This document shows, one piece after another, positions 25,954 through 34,594 of a stretch of DNA of 64,000 nt. Source of the stretch: Aeromonas piscicola (GTDB taxonomy: Bacteria; Pseudomonadota; Gammaproteobacteria; Enterobacterales; Aeromonadaceae); NCBI RefSeq assembly GCF_000820005.1, contig NZ_CDBL01000044.1, positions 112,406 through 176,405 on the forward strand, in the 5' to 3' direction. Under the pieces are notes generated by a model. The model searched no databases and was not told the DNA's origin. It was given only the letters and a program-made list of their open reading frames with translations. Position 1 is the stretch's first letter. Every line of letters begins with the position of its first letter. A program made the position numbers and the translations under genes.

Positions 25954-27012
25954 TCAGAACTGCTGGAACCAGCGCTGGATCTGGGCCGGATCCTTGCTCT
26001 GGGTCAGGGAGAGCATCAGCAGGATGCGCGCCTTCTGCGGGTTCAGGGTGCCGGCGGCCACGAAGCCGTACTTGGCGTCGTCGATCTCGGCATCCAGGGT
26101 GGTGGCGCCGGTCGGCACGCGGGCGGAGCGCACCACGCGGATGCCATCCTTGCTCGCCTTGGCCAGGGTGTCGAACAGGGTGTGGTAGAGGTTGCCGTTG
26201 CCCACCCCGGCGCTGACGATGCCGTCAAACTTGGCATCCACCATGGCCTTGGCCGGCAGATCGGTGGCGTTGGCATAGTTGTAGACGATGCCCACTTGCG
26301 GCAGCTTGTCGAGCTTGCTCACATCGAACGGCGTCTTGCTGGTGTGCAGGCGGGCCGGGCTGCGCTGGTAGTCGATCTTGCCATTGTGGATGTAACCCAG
26401 CGGGCCGAAGTTGGGGGCGGCAAAGGTCTGCACCCCTGTGGTGTTGGTCTTGGTGACGTCGCGGGCATCCAGCACTGTGTCGTTCATGGCGACCATGACA
26501 CCACGGCCCTTGGAGCTGGGGTCGGATGCGGTAACCACGGCGTTATACAGATTCAGCGGGCCATCGGCACTCATGGCGGTGGAGGGGCGCATGGCGCCGA
26601 CCAGCACCACCGGCTTGTCGCTCTTGACGGTGAGGTTGAGGAAGTAGGCGGTCTCTTCCATGGTGTCGGTGCCGTGGGTGATGACGATGCCGTCCACGTC
26701 ATCCTTGGCTAGCAGCTCGTTGACCCGCTTGGCCAGCTTGAGCCACACCTCGTCGTTCATGTCCTGGGATCCTATCTTGACCACCTGCTCGCCCTGCACG
26801 TCGGCCACGTTCTTCATCTCGGGCACGGCGGCGATCAGGGTCTCGATGGCCACCTTGCCCGCTTCATAGTTGGACTGGGTGGCGGACTGTCCCGCACCGG
26901 CTATGGTGCCACCGGTCGCCAGGATATGAACCTGCGGCAGGGCCATGGCCATGGGGGAGAGGGTCAGGCCAACAACGGCGGCGAGCAGTGTCTTGCGGAT
27001 AGGGAGAGTCAT
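25954..27012 (-). CDS. ansB: L-asparaginase II, periplasmic
   Basis: 352 residues including a signal peptide (MTLPIRKTLLAAVVGLTLSP, cut near AMA-LPQ). Catalytic elements are visible: HILATGGTIAG with the nucleophilic Thr, GIVITHGTDTMEETAYFL with the second Thr-Asp pair, and LDARDVTKTNTTGVQTF with the Lys. Type II asparaginases hydrolyse L-asparagine (and glutamine) in the periplasm and are induced on anaerobiosis. The ATG at 27012 has AGGA about 8 bases upstream; the frame's earlier ATG at 27048 lacks this. A good CRP-type site lies upstream. Confidence 0.95.
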   Translation of the reverse strand: MTLPIRKTLLAAVVGLTLSPMAMALPQVHILATGGTIAGAGQSATQSNYEAGKVAIETLIAAVPEMKNVADVQGEQVVKIGSQDMNDEVWLKLAKRVNELLAKDDVDGIVITHGTDTMEETAYFLNLTVKSDKPVVLVGAMRPSTAMSADGPLNLYNAVVTASDPSSKGRGVMVAMNDTVLDARDVTKTNTTGVQTFAAPNFGPLGYIHNGKIDYQRSPARLHTSKTPFDVSKLDKLPQVGIVYNYANATDLPAKAMVDAKFDGIVSAGVGNGNLYHTLFDTLAKASKDGIRVVRSARVPTGATTLDAEIDDAKYGFVAAGTLNPQKARILLMLSLTQSKDPAQIQRWFQQF

Positions 27013-27073
27013 GCTGCAAATCCTTCTGAGTGATAAAAATTGCAGCAAGTTTGCGCTTTCTGTTGAGGGGGTC

Positions 27074-27089
27074 TGTGATGACTCTCACC
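27074..27089. promoter_or_regulatory. CRP-type site upstream of ansB
   Basis: TGTGATGACTCTCACC matches TGTGA-N6-TCACA at 9 of 10 conserved positions. It lies about 62-77 bp upstream of the ansB start. In E. coli ansB is activated by CRP and FNR. I see no convincing FNR site (TTGAT-N4-ATCAA) here. Confidence 0.6.
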
Positions 27090-27143
27090 AAAAAACAGCT
27101 GGATACAGAACCTTAACCTGTTTTATACCTCTATAGAGATAAT

Positions 27144-27338
27144 TTAACTTGCCGAGAAACCCTTGGCTTCAATCAGGGCGATCAGCTCCGCCTTGCTCAG
27201 TTCGCTCTCGACGACGGCCTTGCTGCTGGCAAAATCCACCTGGGCCTGGGTCACTGCACTCTGGGCCAGCAGGGCTTTTTGCAGGCTGGCGGCGCAGCCA
27301 CCACAGGACATGCCGGACACTGTGAGTTCGATGGTCAT
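27144..27338 (-). CDS. Heavy-metal-associated (HMA) domain protein, CopZ-like
   Basis: A 64-residue single HMA domain with metal-binding GMSCGGCAASL (C-x2-C) near residues 9-17 and the alternating ferredoxin-like pattern. Such proteins carry Cu(I) to P-type ATPases or regulators. The ATG at 27338 has a clear AGGAG upstream. No copA or cueR is nearby, so this is an orphan chaperone. Confidence 0.88.
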   Translation of the reverse strand: MTIELTVSGMSCGGCAASLQKALLAQSAVTQAQVDFASSKAVVESELSKAELIALIEAKGFSAS

Positions 27339-27430
27339 GGGATATCTCCTCTGTTGATGTGAGGTCAGCCTAAAGCTGCCGCCCGCGGCAAGGTCAAGCC
27401 TTGCCGGACTGGCCAACGGCAGCCTCACTC

Positions 27431-27647
27431 AGCCCATCAGCCCCAGGTAGTTCATCAGGGCGGCGCCTAGGCTGGTACTGATCAATGAACCCAGCGTGGT
27501 GGTGGCGATGACATATTGACGGCCAGCACGCTCCCCACTAGCCCATCAGCCCCAGGTAGTTCATCAGGGCAGCGCCAAGCTGGTACTGATCAATGAACCC
27601 CGCGTGGTGGTGGCGATGACATATTGGCTGCCAGCACGCTCCCCACT
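27431..27647 (-). repeat. Two extra tandem copies of the 3' end of the AEC transporter gene
   Basis: Units of 109 bp (27431-27539) and 108 bp (27540-27647) repeat the last ~100 bp of the gene that ends at 27646. After allowing for small indels (2-bp insertion in both, 1-bp deletion in the second), unit A differs from the gene mostly at synonymous positions (CTG/CTA, GGT/GGC, GCT/GCC, CTC/CTG, and TAG/TGA at the stop). The units are not themselves open. Confidence 0.88.
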
Positions 27648-28596
27648 AGCCCATCAGCCCGAGGTAGTTCATCAGGGCAGCACCCAGGCTGGTACTGATC
27701 AATGAACCCAGCGTGGTGGTGGCTATGATGTTGGCTGCCAGCACGCTGTCGCCGCCCATGGCGCGAGTCATCACATAGCTGGCGGCGGCTGTGGGGGTGG
27801 AGCTGATGAGAAACAGTATGCCGAGGGCCTGCGGGCTGAAGCCCAGCGCCCAGGCCCCCGTCACCAGCAACACAGGGATGCAGAACAGCCGGTTGGCGGT
27901 GGCCCAGCCGGTCAGCATGGCCCCGCCACGCAGGGCCTTGAGGTTGAGGCTGGCGCCGGTGCAGAGCAGGGCCAGCGGCAGCGTCATGTTGGCGAAGTAG
28001 TTGCCCGTGGTGATCACCAGCTGGGGCAGCTCGATACCGAGCAGGCCGAACGGCAGGGCGGACAGGATGGCGATGATCAGCGGGTTTTTGGCGATCCCCT
28101 TGAGGATCGGCTTGATCCCCTTGCTGCCTCCCAGACTGCGGGTCAGGGTGATGACAGCCAGGATGTTGTAGAGCACGGTTACCGAGCCCACCAGCAGGGC
28201 GGCGGCACCAATTCCCTCTGGCCCGTAGGCGTTTTGCACATAGGCCAGCCCCATGATCCCCATGTTGCCGCGAAAGCTGCCTTGCACGAAGATGCCGCGC
28301 TGACGCCGCTCCGGGATGAAGCGGGCCGCCAGGGCCTCAAGGATCAGAAAGCCGGTGAGAGTGCCGAGCAAGCCGTAGAGAATGAGCCATGGGCTCGGCA
28401 TGGTGGAAAAATCGGTGCGTACCATGCTGAGAAACAGCAGGGCGGGCAGGGTGACCTGAAACACCAGGCGGGAGGCGGATTCGACGAAGCTGTCTGGCAA
28501 CAGACCCAGCTGCTTTAGCCAGATGCCGAGCAGCAGCACCACGCAGATGGGGCCTGTGATGGAGAGGGAGAAGTGCAGACTTGCCAACAGATCCAT
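27646..28596 (-). CDS. AEC-family transporter (auxin-efflux-carrier type)
   Basis: A 316-residue membrane protein, ten membrane segments in two halves. Family features: LPALLFLSMVRTDF, GSFRGNMGIMGLAYVQNAYG, TLPLALLCTGASLNLKAL and STPTAAASYVMTRAMGGD. Bacterial AEC proteins export or exchange malate, malonate or other organic acids; the substrate here is unknown. Starts at the ATG at 28596. Divergent from treR with about 140 bp between. Its 3' end is followed by two degenerate copies of itself. Confidence 0.88.
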   Translation of the reverse strand: MDLLASLHFSLSITGPICVVLLLGIWLKQLGLLPDSFVESASRLVFQVTLPALLFLSMVRTDFSTMPSPWLILYGLLGTLTGFLILEALAARFIPERRQRGIFVQGSFRGNMGIMGLAYVQNAYGPEGIGAAALLVGSVTVLYNILAVITLTRSLGGSKGIKPILKGIAKNPLIIAILSALPFGLLGIELPQLVITTGNYFANMTLPLALLCTGASLNLKALRGGAMLTGWATANRLFCIPVLLVTGAWALGFSPQALGILFLISSTPTAAASYVMTRAMGGDSVLAANIIATTTLGSLISTSLGAALMNYLGLMG

Positions 28597-28736
28597 GATG
28601 CGCGTCCTGTGCGATGGCGAGCGGCACGACGTTCGCCGGGGCAAAAAAGGCATTCTAACGCCATGGGCTTGTATTCACAGGGCTTAATCACAACAATGTG
28701 GGCAATTCCACCGCCGAGCCTCCTGTGAGCCAATTC

Positions 28737-29684
28737 ATGGACAAGAAACTGACCATCCTCGACATCGCCCGCCTCTCGGGTGTCGGCAAGTCGACCGTCT
28801 CCCGGGTGCTCAACCAGGATCCCAAGGTGAAACAGGCGACCCGCGAGCGGGTGGAGCAGGTCATCGCCGAACACGGCTTCGTGCCGAGCAAGTCGGCGCG
28901 GGCCATGCGTAGCCAGAGCCAGCAGGTGGTGGGGATCATCGTCTCGCGGCTCGACTCCAGTTCCGAGAACCAAGCGGTGCGCGGCATGCTGGAAACCCTC
29001 TACCAGCGTGGCTATGACGCCGTGCTGATGGAGAGCAAATTTTCCCCCGCCAAGGTGCAGGAACATCTGGCTGTGCTGGAGCGGCGCGGGGTGGATGGCA
29101 TCATCCTCTTTGCCTTCAACGATCTGGACTACGACGCCATGGCACCGCTGAAAGAGAAGCTGGTACTGGTGGCCCGGGATCATCCCGGTTTCTCCTCGGT
29201 CTGCTTCGACGATGCCGGGGCTGTGCGCACCATGCTGGCCGAGCTGGCGACCCGCGGAGTAGGTGATATAGCCTATCTGGGGGTGGATACCTCGGATCTC
29301 ACCACGGGTCAGCGCCGGCTCGATGCCTATCTCGGCTACTGCGCTGAACGGGGATTGAGCCCGCGCAGTGCCCTCGGCGATCTCAGCCTGCAGAGCGGCT
29401 ACCGGCTGGCGGCCGAGCTGCTCACCTCCGCCACCCAGGCGCTGGTCTGCGCCAGCGACACCCTCGCCATAGGTGCGGCAAAATACCTTCAGGAACAAGG
29501 GCGCAGCGAGGTGCTGGTGACGGGTCTTGGCAACAACCCCATGCTCAGTTTCCTCTTTCCCAACGCCCTCAGCCTGGATCTTGGCTACAAGAGGGCGGGG
29601 GAGCAGGCGGCCCGCCAGCTGCTTGGCCAGATTGAGCAGGATCACCGTCCGCTGGCGACCATAGCCCCCTGCCACACACTGTGA
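28737..29684 (+). CDS. treR: Trehalose operon repressor, LacI family
   Basis: 315 residues. The LacI-type HTH LTILDIARLSGVGKSTVSRVLNQDPKV lies at the very start, followed by the hinge and periplasmic-binding-like domain (QQVVGIIVSRLDSSSENQAV, DHPGFSSVCFDDAGAVRTML), a close match to TreR, which responds to trehalose-6-phosphate. Two palindromic operators stand between this gene and treB. ATG at 28737 is used; an in-frame GTG at 28725 is an alternative. Confidence 0.93.
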   Translation: MDKKLTILDIARLSGVGKSTVSRVLNQDPKVKQATRERVEQVIAEHGFVPSKSARAMRSQSQQVVGIIVSRLDSSSENQAVRGMLETLYQRGYDAVLMESKFSPAKVQEHLAVLERRGVDGIILFAFNDLDYDAMAPLKEKLVLVARDHPGFSSVCFDDAGAVRTMLAELATRGVGDIAYLGVDTSDLTTGQRRLDAYLGYCAERGLSPRSALGDLSLQSGYRLAAELLTSATQALVCASDTLAIGAAKYLQEQGRSEVLVTGLGNNPMLSFLFPNALSLDLGYKRAGEQAARQLLGQIEQDHRPLATIAPCHTL

Positions 29685-29736
29685 GCCCCATCACTTAGCC
29701 CTGCACAAAAAACGCGCTTTTTGTGACGCTGACCAC

Positions 29737-29758
29737 GAAATGGGAACGTTCCCATTTC
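29737..29758. promoter_or_regulatory. TreR operator O1
   Basis: A perfect palindrome GAAATGGGAACGTTCCCATTTC centred on ACGT, typical of LacI-family operators. A possible CRP half-consensus (TGTGACGCTGACCACG) lies just upstream at 29722-29737. Confidence 0.8.
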
Positions 29759-29783
29759 GATCCGTTCAAATTGGCTGCATGCT

Positions 29784-29800
29784 AAATGGGAACGATACCA
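29784..29800. promoter_or_regulatory. TreR operator O2
   Basis: AAATGGGAACGATACCA repeats the left arm of O1 exactly with a degenerate right arm, 46 bp (about 4.4 helical turns) downstream, near the probable start of the treB transcript. Confidence 0.65.
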
Positions 29801-29875
29801 AAAACGCTCAGACCAGCAGACTGGTTCAAAAGGGCGATGCAGACCAATATCAATGGAGTCACAGAGGGAAGACTC

Positions 29876-31306
29876 ATGTCCAAGATCAACGCACAGCAGC
29901 TTGCCACCCTGATCGACAAGATCGGCGGCAAGGAGAACATCGCCACCATCAGCCACTGCCTGACCCGATTGCGCTTCGTCCTGAACGATCCGGCCAAAGC
30001 CGACAGCAAGGCCATCGAGACCATACCGGCGGTAAAGGGTTGCTTCACCAATGCCGGCCAGTTCCAGGTGGTGATCGGCAACGAGGTGGATGACTGGTAC
30101 AAGGCGCTGACCGAAGAGCTCGGCGTCAGCGGTGGCAGCAAGGATGCCGCCAAGCTGGCTGCCCGTCAGAACATGAATCCGCTGGAGCGCGGCATCTCCC
30201 ACCTGGCGGAGATCTTCGTGCCCCTGTTGCCGGCCATCATCACCGGCGGCCTGATCCTGGGCTTTCGCAACGTCATCGGCGACATCAAGATGTTCGACGA
30301 CGGGACCCACACCCTGGTCGAGATCAGCCAGTTTTGGGCTCAGGTCCACGCCTTCCTCTGGCTGCTGGGTGAGGCCATCTTCCACTTCCTGCCGGTTGGC
30401 GTCTGCTGGTCTGCGGTGAAGAAGATGGGCGGCTCCGAGATCCTCGGTATCGTGCTGGGTATCACACTGGTGTCGCCGCAGCTGATGAACGCCTATGGAA
30501 TTGGTCAGCAGACCCCGGAAGTGTGGGACTTCGGCCTGTTCGTCATCCAGAAGGTGGGTTATCAGGCCCAGGTCATTCCGGCCCTGCTGGCGGGGGTATT
30601 CCTCGCCTGGGTGGAGACCAACCTCAAGCGCATCATTCCGGCCTACCTCTATCTGGTGATAGTGCCCTTTATCTCCCTGCTGCTGGCGGTGATCGTCGCC
30701 CACGCCTTTATTGGCCCGTTCGGTCGCTGGATTGGTGAAGGCGTCGGCTTTGCTGCCAAGGCCGCCATGACGGGTTCCTTTGCTCCTATCGGTGCAGCCC
30801 TGTTCGGTTTCCTCTATGCGCCTCTGGTTATCACCGGCATCCACCACACCACCAACGCGGTGGATCTGCAGCTGATGCAGAGCATGGGTGGCACGCCAAT
30901 CTGGCCGCTGATCGCCCTCTCCAACATCGCGCAAGCGTCGGCAGTGGTGGGTATCATCCTCATCAGCCGCAAGGAGAACGAGCGGGAGATCTCGGTGCCT
31001 GCCGCCATTTCGGCTTACCTGGGCGTGACCGAACCGGCCATGTACGGCATCAACCTCAAATACAAGTTCCCCATGCTGTGCGCCATGGTGGGCTCCAGCC
31101 TGGCGGCGCTCATCTGCGGCTTCGCCGGTGTGATGGCCAACGGCATAGGAGTGGGTGGCCTGCCGGGCATCCTCTCCATCCAGCCCCAGTATTGGGCCGT
31201 TTACTCAGTCGCCATGCTGGTGGCCATAGTGGTGCCCGTGGTGCTGACCCTGCTGGTTTACCAGCGCCAGCAAGCGGCTGGCAAGCTGGCCCAGGCAAGC
31301 GCCTGA
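29876..31306 (+). CDS. treB: PTS trehalose-specific EIIBC component
   Basis: 476 residues. The EIIB domain comes first, with the phosphorylated Cys in ATISHCLTRLRFVLND and VKGCFTNAGQFQVVIG. The EIIC membrane domain follows from about residue 110 (LLPAIITGGLILGFRNVIGD, HHTTNAVDLQLMQSMGGTPI). It imports trehalose as trehalose-6-phosphate. There is no EIIA domain, as in E. coli, where EIIA-Glc serves. The ATG at 29876 has AGAGGG upstream. treC follows after 65 bp with a weak GC hairpin between. Confidence 0.96.
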   Translation: MSKINAQQLATLIDKIGGKENIATISHCLTRLRFVLNDPAKADSKAIETIPAVKGCFTNAGQFQVVIGNEVDDWYKALTEELGVSGGSKDAAKLAARQNMNPLERGISHLAEIFVPLLPAIITGGLILGFRNVIGDIKMFDDGTHTLVEISQFWAQVHAFLWLLGEAIFHFLPVGVCWSAVKKMGGSEILGIVLGITLVSPQLMNAYGIGQQTPEVWDFGLFVIQKVGYQAQVIPALLAGVFLAWVETNLKRIIPAYLYLVIVPFISLLLAVIVAHAFIGPFGRWIGEGVGFAAKAAMTGSFAPIGAALFGFLYAPLVITGIHHTTNAVDLQLMQSMGGTPIWPLIALSNIAQASAVVGIILISRKENEREISVPAAISAYLGVTEPAMYGINLKYKFPMLCAMVGSSLAALICGFAGVMANGIGVGGLPGILSIQPQYWAVYSVAMLVAIVVPVVLTLLVYQRQQAAGKLAQASA

Positions 31307-31371
31307 ACATAGTCATCAGGGCGCCCCGCGGGTCGCCCTCTCCTTTTTCATTCGAGACAAGAGCAAGATCC

Positions 31372-33033
31372 ATGAGCCAAACACCCTGGTGGCAGAGTGC
31401 CGTGATTTACCAGATCTACCCCAAGAGCTTTCAGGATTCCGCTGCCCGCGGTATCGGCGATCTCAAGGGGATCATGGCCCGCCTCGACTATCTCAAGACC
31501 CTGGGGGTCGATGCCCTCTGGCTGACCCCGGTCTACGTCTCCCCGCAGGTCGATAACGGTTACGACATCGCAGACTACTACGCCATCGACCCCGTCTACG
31601 GCACTATGGCCGACTTCGAGGCGCTGCTGGCCGCCGCCCACGAGCGGAACATCCATATCGTGATGGATATAGTGGTGAACCACACCTCCACCGAGCACGC
31701 CTGGTTCAAGTCGGCGCTGGGGGATAAAAACAGCCCTTACCGCGACTACTACATCTGGCGCGATCCGGTGGATGGCGGCGTGCCCAACAACTGGCAGTCC
31801 AAGTTTGGCGGCAGCGCCTGGGAGCTGGATCAGGCTACCGGCCAATACTACCTGCACCTGTTTGCCCGCGAGCAGGCGGATCTCAACTGGGAAAACCCTC
31901 TGGTGCGTGCCGAGGTCAAAAACATCATTCACTTCTGGGCTCAGAAGGGCGTGGACGGTTTCCGCCTCGACGTTATCAACCTCATCTCCAAGGATCAGGC
32001 CTTCCCGAATGACGAGATAGGCGATGGCCGCCGCTTCTATACCGACGGGCCACGCATCCACGAATTCCTGCAGGATGTGAGCCGCGACGTATTCGCCCCG
32101 GTCGGAGCCATGACGGTGGGGGAGATGTCCTCTACTTCGCTGGAGCACTGCCAGCGTTACGGTGCACTCGATGGCTCCGAGCTCTCCATGGTGTTCAATT
32201 TCCACCATCTGAAAGTCGATTACCCCAACGGCGACAAGTGGACAAAGGCGCCGTTCGATTTCCTCGAACTCAAGCGCATCTTCAACCACTGGCAGAGCGG
32301 CATGCACGGCAAGGGCTGGTCGGCGCTGTTCTGGTGCAACCACGATCAGCCGCGTATCGTCTCCCGCTTCGGCGACGAGGGCGAGCATAGGGTGGTAGCC
32401 GCCAAGATGCTGGCCAGCACCCTGCACGGCCTGCAGGGCACCCCCTACATCTATCAGGGGGAGGAGATCGGCATGACCAATCCGGGTTATGGCAGCATCC
32501 ATGACTATCAGGATGTGGAGAGCCGCAACATCTTCGCCATCAAGCAGGCCGAAGGCATGAGCGAGGCCGAGATCCTCGCCATTCTCGGCGCCAAGTCCCG
32601 CGACAACTCCCGTACTCCGATGCAGTGGAGCACGGCTCCCAACGCGGGGTTTACCCAGGGCACGCCCTGGCTCAGGCCCGCGGCCAATTACACCGAGATC
32701 AACGCCGAAGCGGCACTGGCCGACCAGCACTCGGTGTTCTGGCACTACCGGGATCTGATCGCGCTTCGCAAGGCGCATCCCATCTTCACCCAGGGGGATT
32801 ACCAGGAGCAGTTGCCAGGCCATCAGCGCATCTGGGCCTATACCCGTAGTGCCAACGGCCAGACCCTGCTGGTGGTGAGCAACTTCTACGGCGAGCCGGT
32901 TGAGTTTGCCTTGCCTGCCGAGCTGCAAGCCGTTGAAGGTCGCCTGCTGCTTGGCAACTACCCGGATAGCCCGGCCCGGCCGCAGTCCTGTATGCTGCGC
33001 CCTTATGAATCCCTAATCTGGCTGGCGGAATAG
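31372..33033 (+). CDS. treC: Alpha,alpha-phosphotrehalase (trehalose-6-phosphate hydrolase)
   Basis: 553 residues, GH13 family. It splits trehalose-6-phosphate into glucose and glucose-6-phosphate in the cytoplasm. GH13 conserved regions are seen: DIVVNHTS, GVDGFRLDVINLI with the nucleophile Asp, VGEMSS with the acid/base Glu, and FWCNHDQPRIVSR with the third Asp. The start WWQSAVIYQIYPKSFQDS is typical of oligo-1,6-glucosidase-like members. Cotranscribed with treB. Confidence 0.96.
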   Translation: MSQTPWWQSAVIYQIYPKSFQDSAARGIGDLKGIMARLDYLKTLGVDALWLTPVYVSPQVDNGYDIADYYAIDPVYGTMADFEALLAAAHERNIHIVMDIVVNHTSTEHAWFKSALGDKNSPYRDYYIWRDPVDGGVPNNWQSKFGGSAWELDQATGQYYLHLFAREQADLNWENPLVRAEVKNIIHFWAQKGVDGFRLDVINLISKDQAFPNDEIGDGRRFYTDGPRIHEFLQDVSRDVFAPVGAMTVGEMSSTSLEHCQRYGALDGSELSMVFNFHHLKVDYPNGDKWTKAPFDFLELKRIFNHWQSGMHGKGWSALFWCNHDQPRIVSRFGDEGEHRVVAAKMLASTLHGLQGTPYIYQGEEIGMTNPGYGSIHDYQDVESRNIFAIKQAEGMSEAEILAILGAKSRDNSRTPMQWSTAPNAGFTQGTPWLRPAANYTEINAEAALADQHSVFWHYRDLIALRKAHPIFTQGDYQEQLPGHQRIWAYTRSANGQTLLVVSNFYGEPVEFALPAELQAVEGRLLLGNYPDSPARPQSCMLRPYESLIWLAE

Positions 33034-33036
33034 ACG

Positions 33037-33648
33037 ATGACACAGGCAACGCCCATGGCGGCGGCAATAGCACGTGGCCCCGAGTGGCAGAAGATGGTGG
33101 CGGGGGAGCCCTATGATGCGGCTGACCCCGAGCTGAAAGCTGCGCGCGAGCGCTGCCGCAAGCTCTATCACACCTTCAACACCAGTTGGCAGGAGAAACC
33201 GGCGCGGGATGTCTTGCTTCATGACCTGCTCGGTGGCCATGGCCGGGAATGCGCCATCAACCCGCCGTTCTTTTGTGACTATGGCGCCAACATCTTCGTC
33301 GGCGAGAACTTCTACGCCAACGTCAATTGCACCATCCTCGATGTCTGTGAGGTGCATATCGGCGACAACGTGCTGCTGGCTCCCGGGGTGCAGATCTATA
33401 CCGCCGCTCACCCGGTGGCGGTAGTGCCGCGGGTGGCCGGAGTCGAGTTCGGCAAGCCGGTGCGTATTGGCAACAACGTCTGGATCGGCGGCAGCGTCGT
33501 CATCTGCCCCGGCGTCACTATTGGTGACAACTGCGTCATCGGGGCGGGCTCTGTGGTCACCCGGGATATTCCGGCCAACGTGGTTGCCGTCGGCAATCCC
33601 TGCAGGGTGTTGCGGCCCATGACGACAGCGGAACTGGCAGGAATATGA
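33037..33648 (+). CDS. maa: Maltose/galactoside O-acetyltransferase family protein
   Basis: 203 residues. A hexapeptide-repeat (left-handed beta-helix) acetyltransferase of the Maa/LacA group: FFCDYGANIFVGENFYANVN, YTAAHPVA with the catalytic His, then GNNVWIGGSVVICPGVTIGD and GAGSVVTRDIPANVVAVGNP. These transfer acetyl from acetyl-CoA to the 6-OH of sugars. It starts 3 bp after the treC stop, so it belongs to the tre operon, possibly detoxifying excess glucose or trehalose derivatives (inference). Confidence 0.88.
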   Translation: MTQATPMAAAIARGPEWQKMVAGEPYDAADPELKAARERCRKLYHTFNTSWQEKPARDVLLHDLLGGHGRECAINPPFFCDYGANIFVGENFYANVNCTILDVCEVHIGDNVLLAPGVQIYTAAHPVAVVPRVAGVEFGKPVRIGNNVWIGGSVVICPGVTIGDNCVIGAGSVVTRDIPANVVAVGNPCRVLRPMTTAELAGI

Positions 33649-33652
33649 TTAT

Positions 33653-33678
33653 CAAAGGGCAGGAGATCCTGCCCTTTG
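33653..33678 (+). terminator. Terminator of the treBC-maa operon
   Basis: CAAAGGGCAGG-AGAT-CCTGCCCTTTG, an 11-bp perfect stem with a TTTGTGTTG tail. Confidence 0.8.
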
Positions 33679-34104
33679 TGTTGTCCGTCTGTGAACTTAT
33701 TCCAACCCTCACTCCACCGAGGAATAGGGGTCTAAGCGTGCTTCCTGCGCTAGCCAAACTGGGAGCGATACCGTGTCGTACTCCCCCCCCCCCCAAGACC
33801 AGTGCCAGTTACGGCGTTGGCGATACCTGAACCCAAGATGGATATCCCCATCAGATTTTTTGAACATCTAGGCCAGTTTATCTCGCTAACAAAGGTCGTC
33901 AGAGGCGTTTAATATTCACTCAACGCTTAGGCAGGAACGCCAAGCGGCCAAATAACAGGTCGTTCCAGGCTGTGACACCATCAAACAGGGTGTCGGATGT
34001 CAGTGAAAGAACAACATACTATTTGAATAACCTCTTGCACGGATGCATTGATTCAGGCCGAAACGGCCTTGGCAATGACATAAAAACCAAGAGAGTGAAT
34101 GAAC
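33679..34104. other. Gene-free stretch with a 12-bp poly-C tract
   Basis: About 425 bp of lower GC than its surroundings. It holds a run of 12 C at 33783-33794. No frame across it looks like a protein, and I recognise no insertion-sequence ends. The final 60 bp should contain the promoter of the secreted protein at 34105. Confidence 0.6.
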
Positions 34105-34431
34105 ATGAAAAACGTAATCAAGATGCTGGCCGTTGCAGGCCTGATGACCGCCGGTTTCGCCCAGGCTTCCGTCCCCGCTGACTTCAATGCCGCGCCGGGC
34201 GTGCTGTTTGTAAACTGGCATGCGACCGCCGCCGTGGATGGCAAGACCAACCCCACGCTGGAAGTGCGTGACGAGTCTGGCGATGTCGTGGCCTCAGTCC
34301 ATGCCAATCTGGTAGGTACCCAGCAAGTTCGCATTCCAAGCCGCGCTCAGGGCAACCTGACCGTCAGCCTGGGTGAGCAGAGCAGTGACTACCGCATCCC
34401 GTTTGGTGTCGGCAGCGGCAAACAGCGCTAA
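34105..34431 (+). CDS. Small exported protein of unknown function
   Basis: 108 residues with a clear signal peptide (MKNVIKMLAVAGLMTAGFAQA, predicted cleavage before SVPADF). The mature part (about 87 residues) has alternating beta-type hydrophobicity (GVLFVNWHATAAVDGK, NLTVSLGEQSSDYRIPFGV), lacks Cys, and looks like a small periplasmic beta-sandwich. No family recognised. GAGAG is 9 bases before this ATG, favouring it over the ATG two codons earlier. Flanked by a terminator at 34540. Confidence 0.7.
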   Translation: MKNVIKMLAVAGLMTAGFAQASVPADFNAAPGVLFVNWHATAAVDGKTNPTLEVRDESGDVVASVHANLVGTQQVRIPSRAQGNLTVSLGEQSSDYRIPFGVGSGKQR

Positions 34432-34539
34432 GCCGTACACGCAGGCAGAGAACGATGGCCGCAGGCCAGACCGACAATTGCCGGCAAAGGCCCCGGTCAT
34501 GTTCCGCTACCGTGGCGTGAACATGCAGAGTGCTCAGAG

Positions 34540-34573
34540 AGAAGGCCCCGCATTGCGGGGCCTTCTGCTTTTG
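34540..34573. terminator. Terminator between the small exported protein and patD
   Basis: AGAAGGCCCCGC-ATT-GCGGGGCCTTCT followed by GCTTTTG, between convergent genes. Confidence 0.85.
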
Positions 34574-34594
34574 TGATCGGCGATCAGGCCCTTG

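Noticed and set aside
27431..27760. CRISPR array
   Set aside because: Units are 108-109 bp, contiguous without unique spacers, and derive from the transporter gene. The 72-bp array at 61951 is also contiguous. No cas gene is seen.
33557..33830. Phase-variable gene across the poly-C tract
   Set aside because: Frames crossing the tract (plus strand 33645-33830, minus strand 33557-33796) lack ribosome-binding sites and family resemblance.
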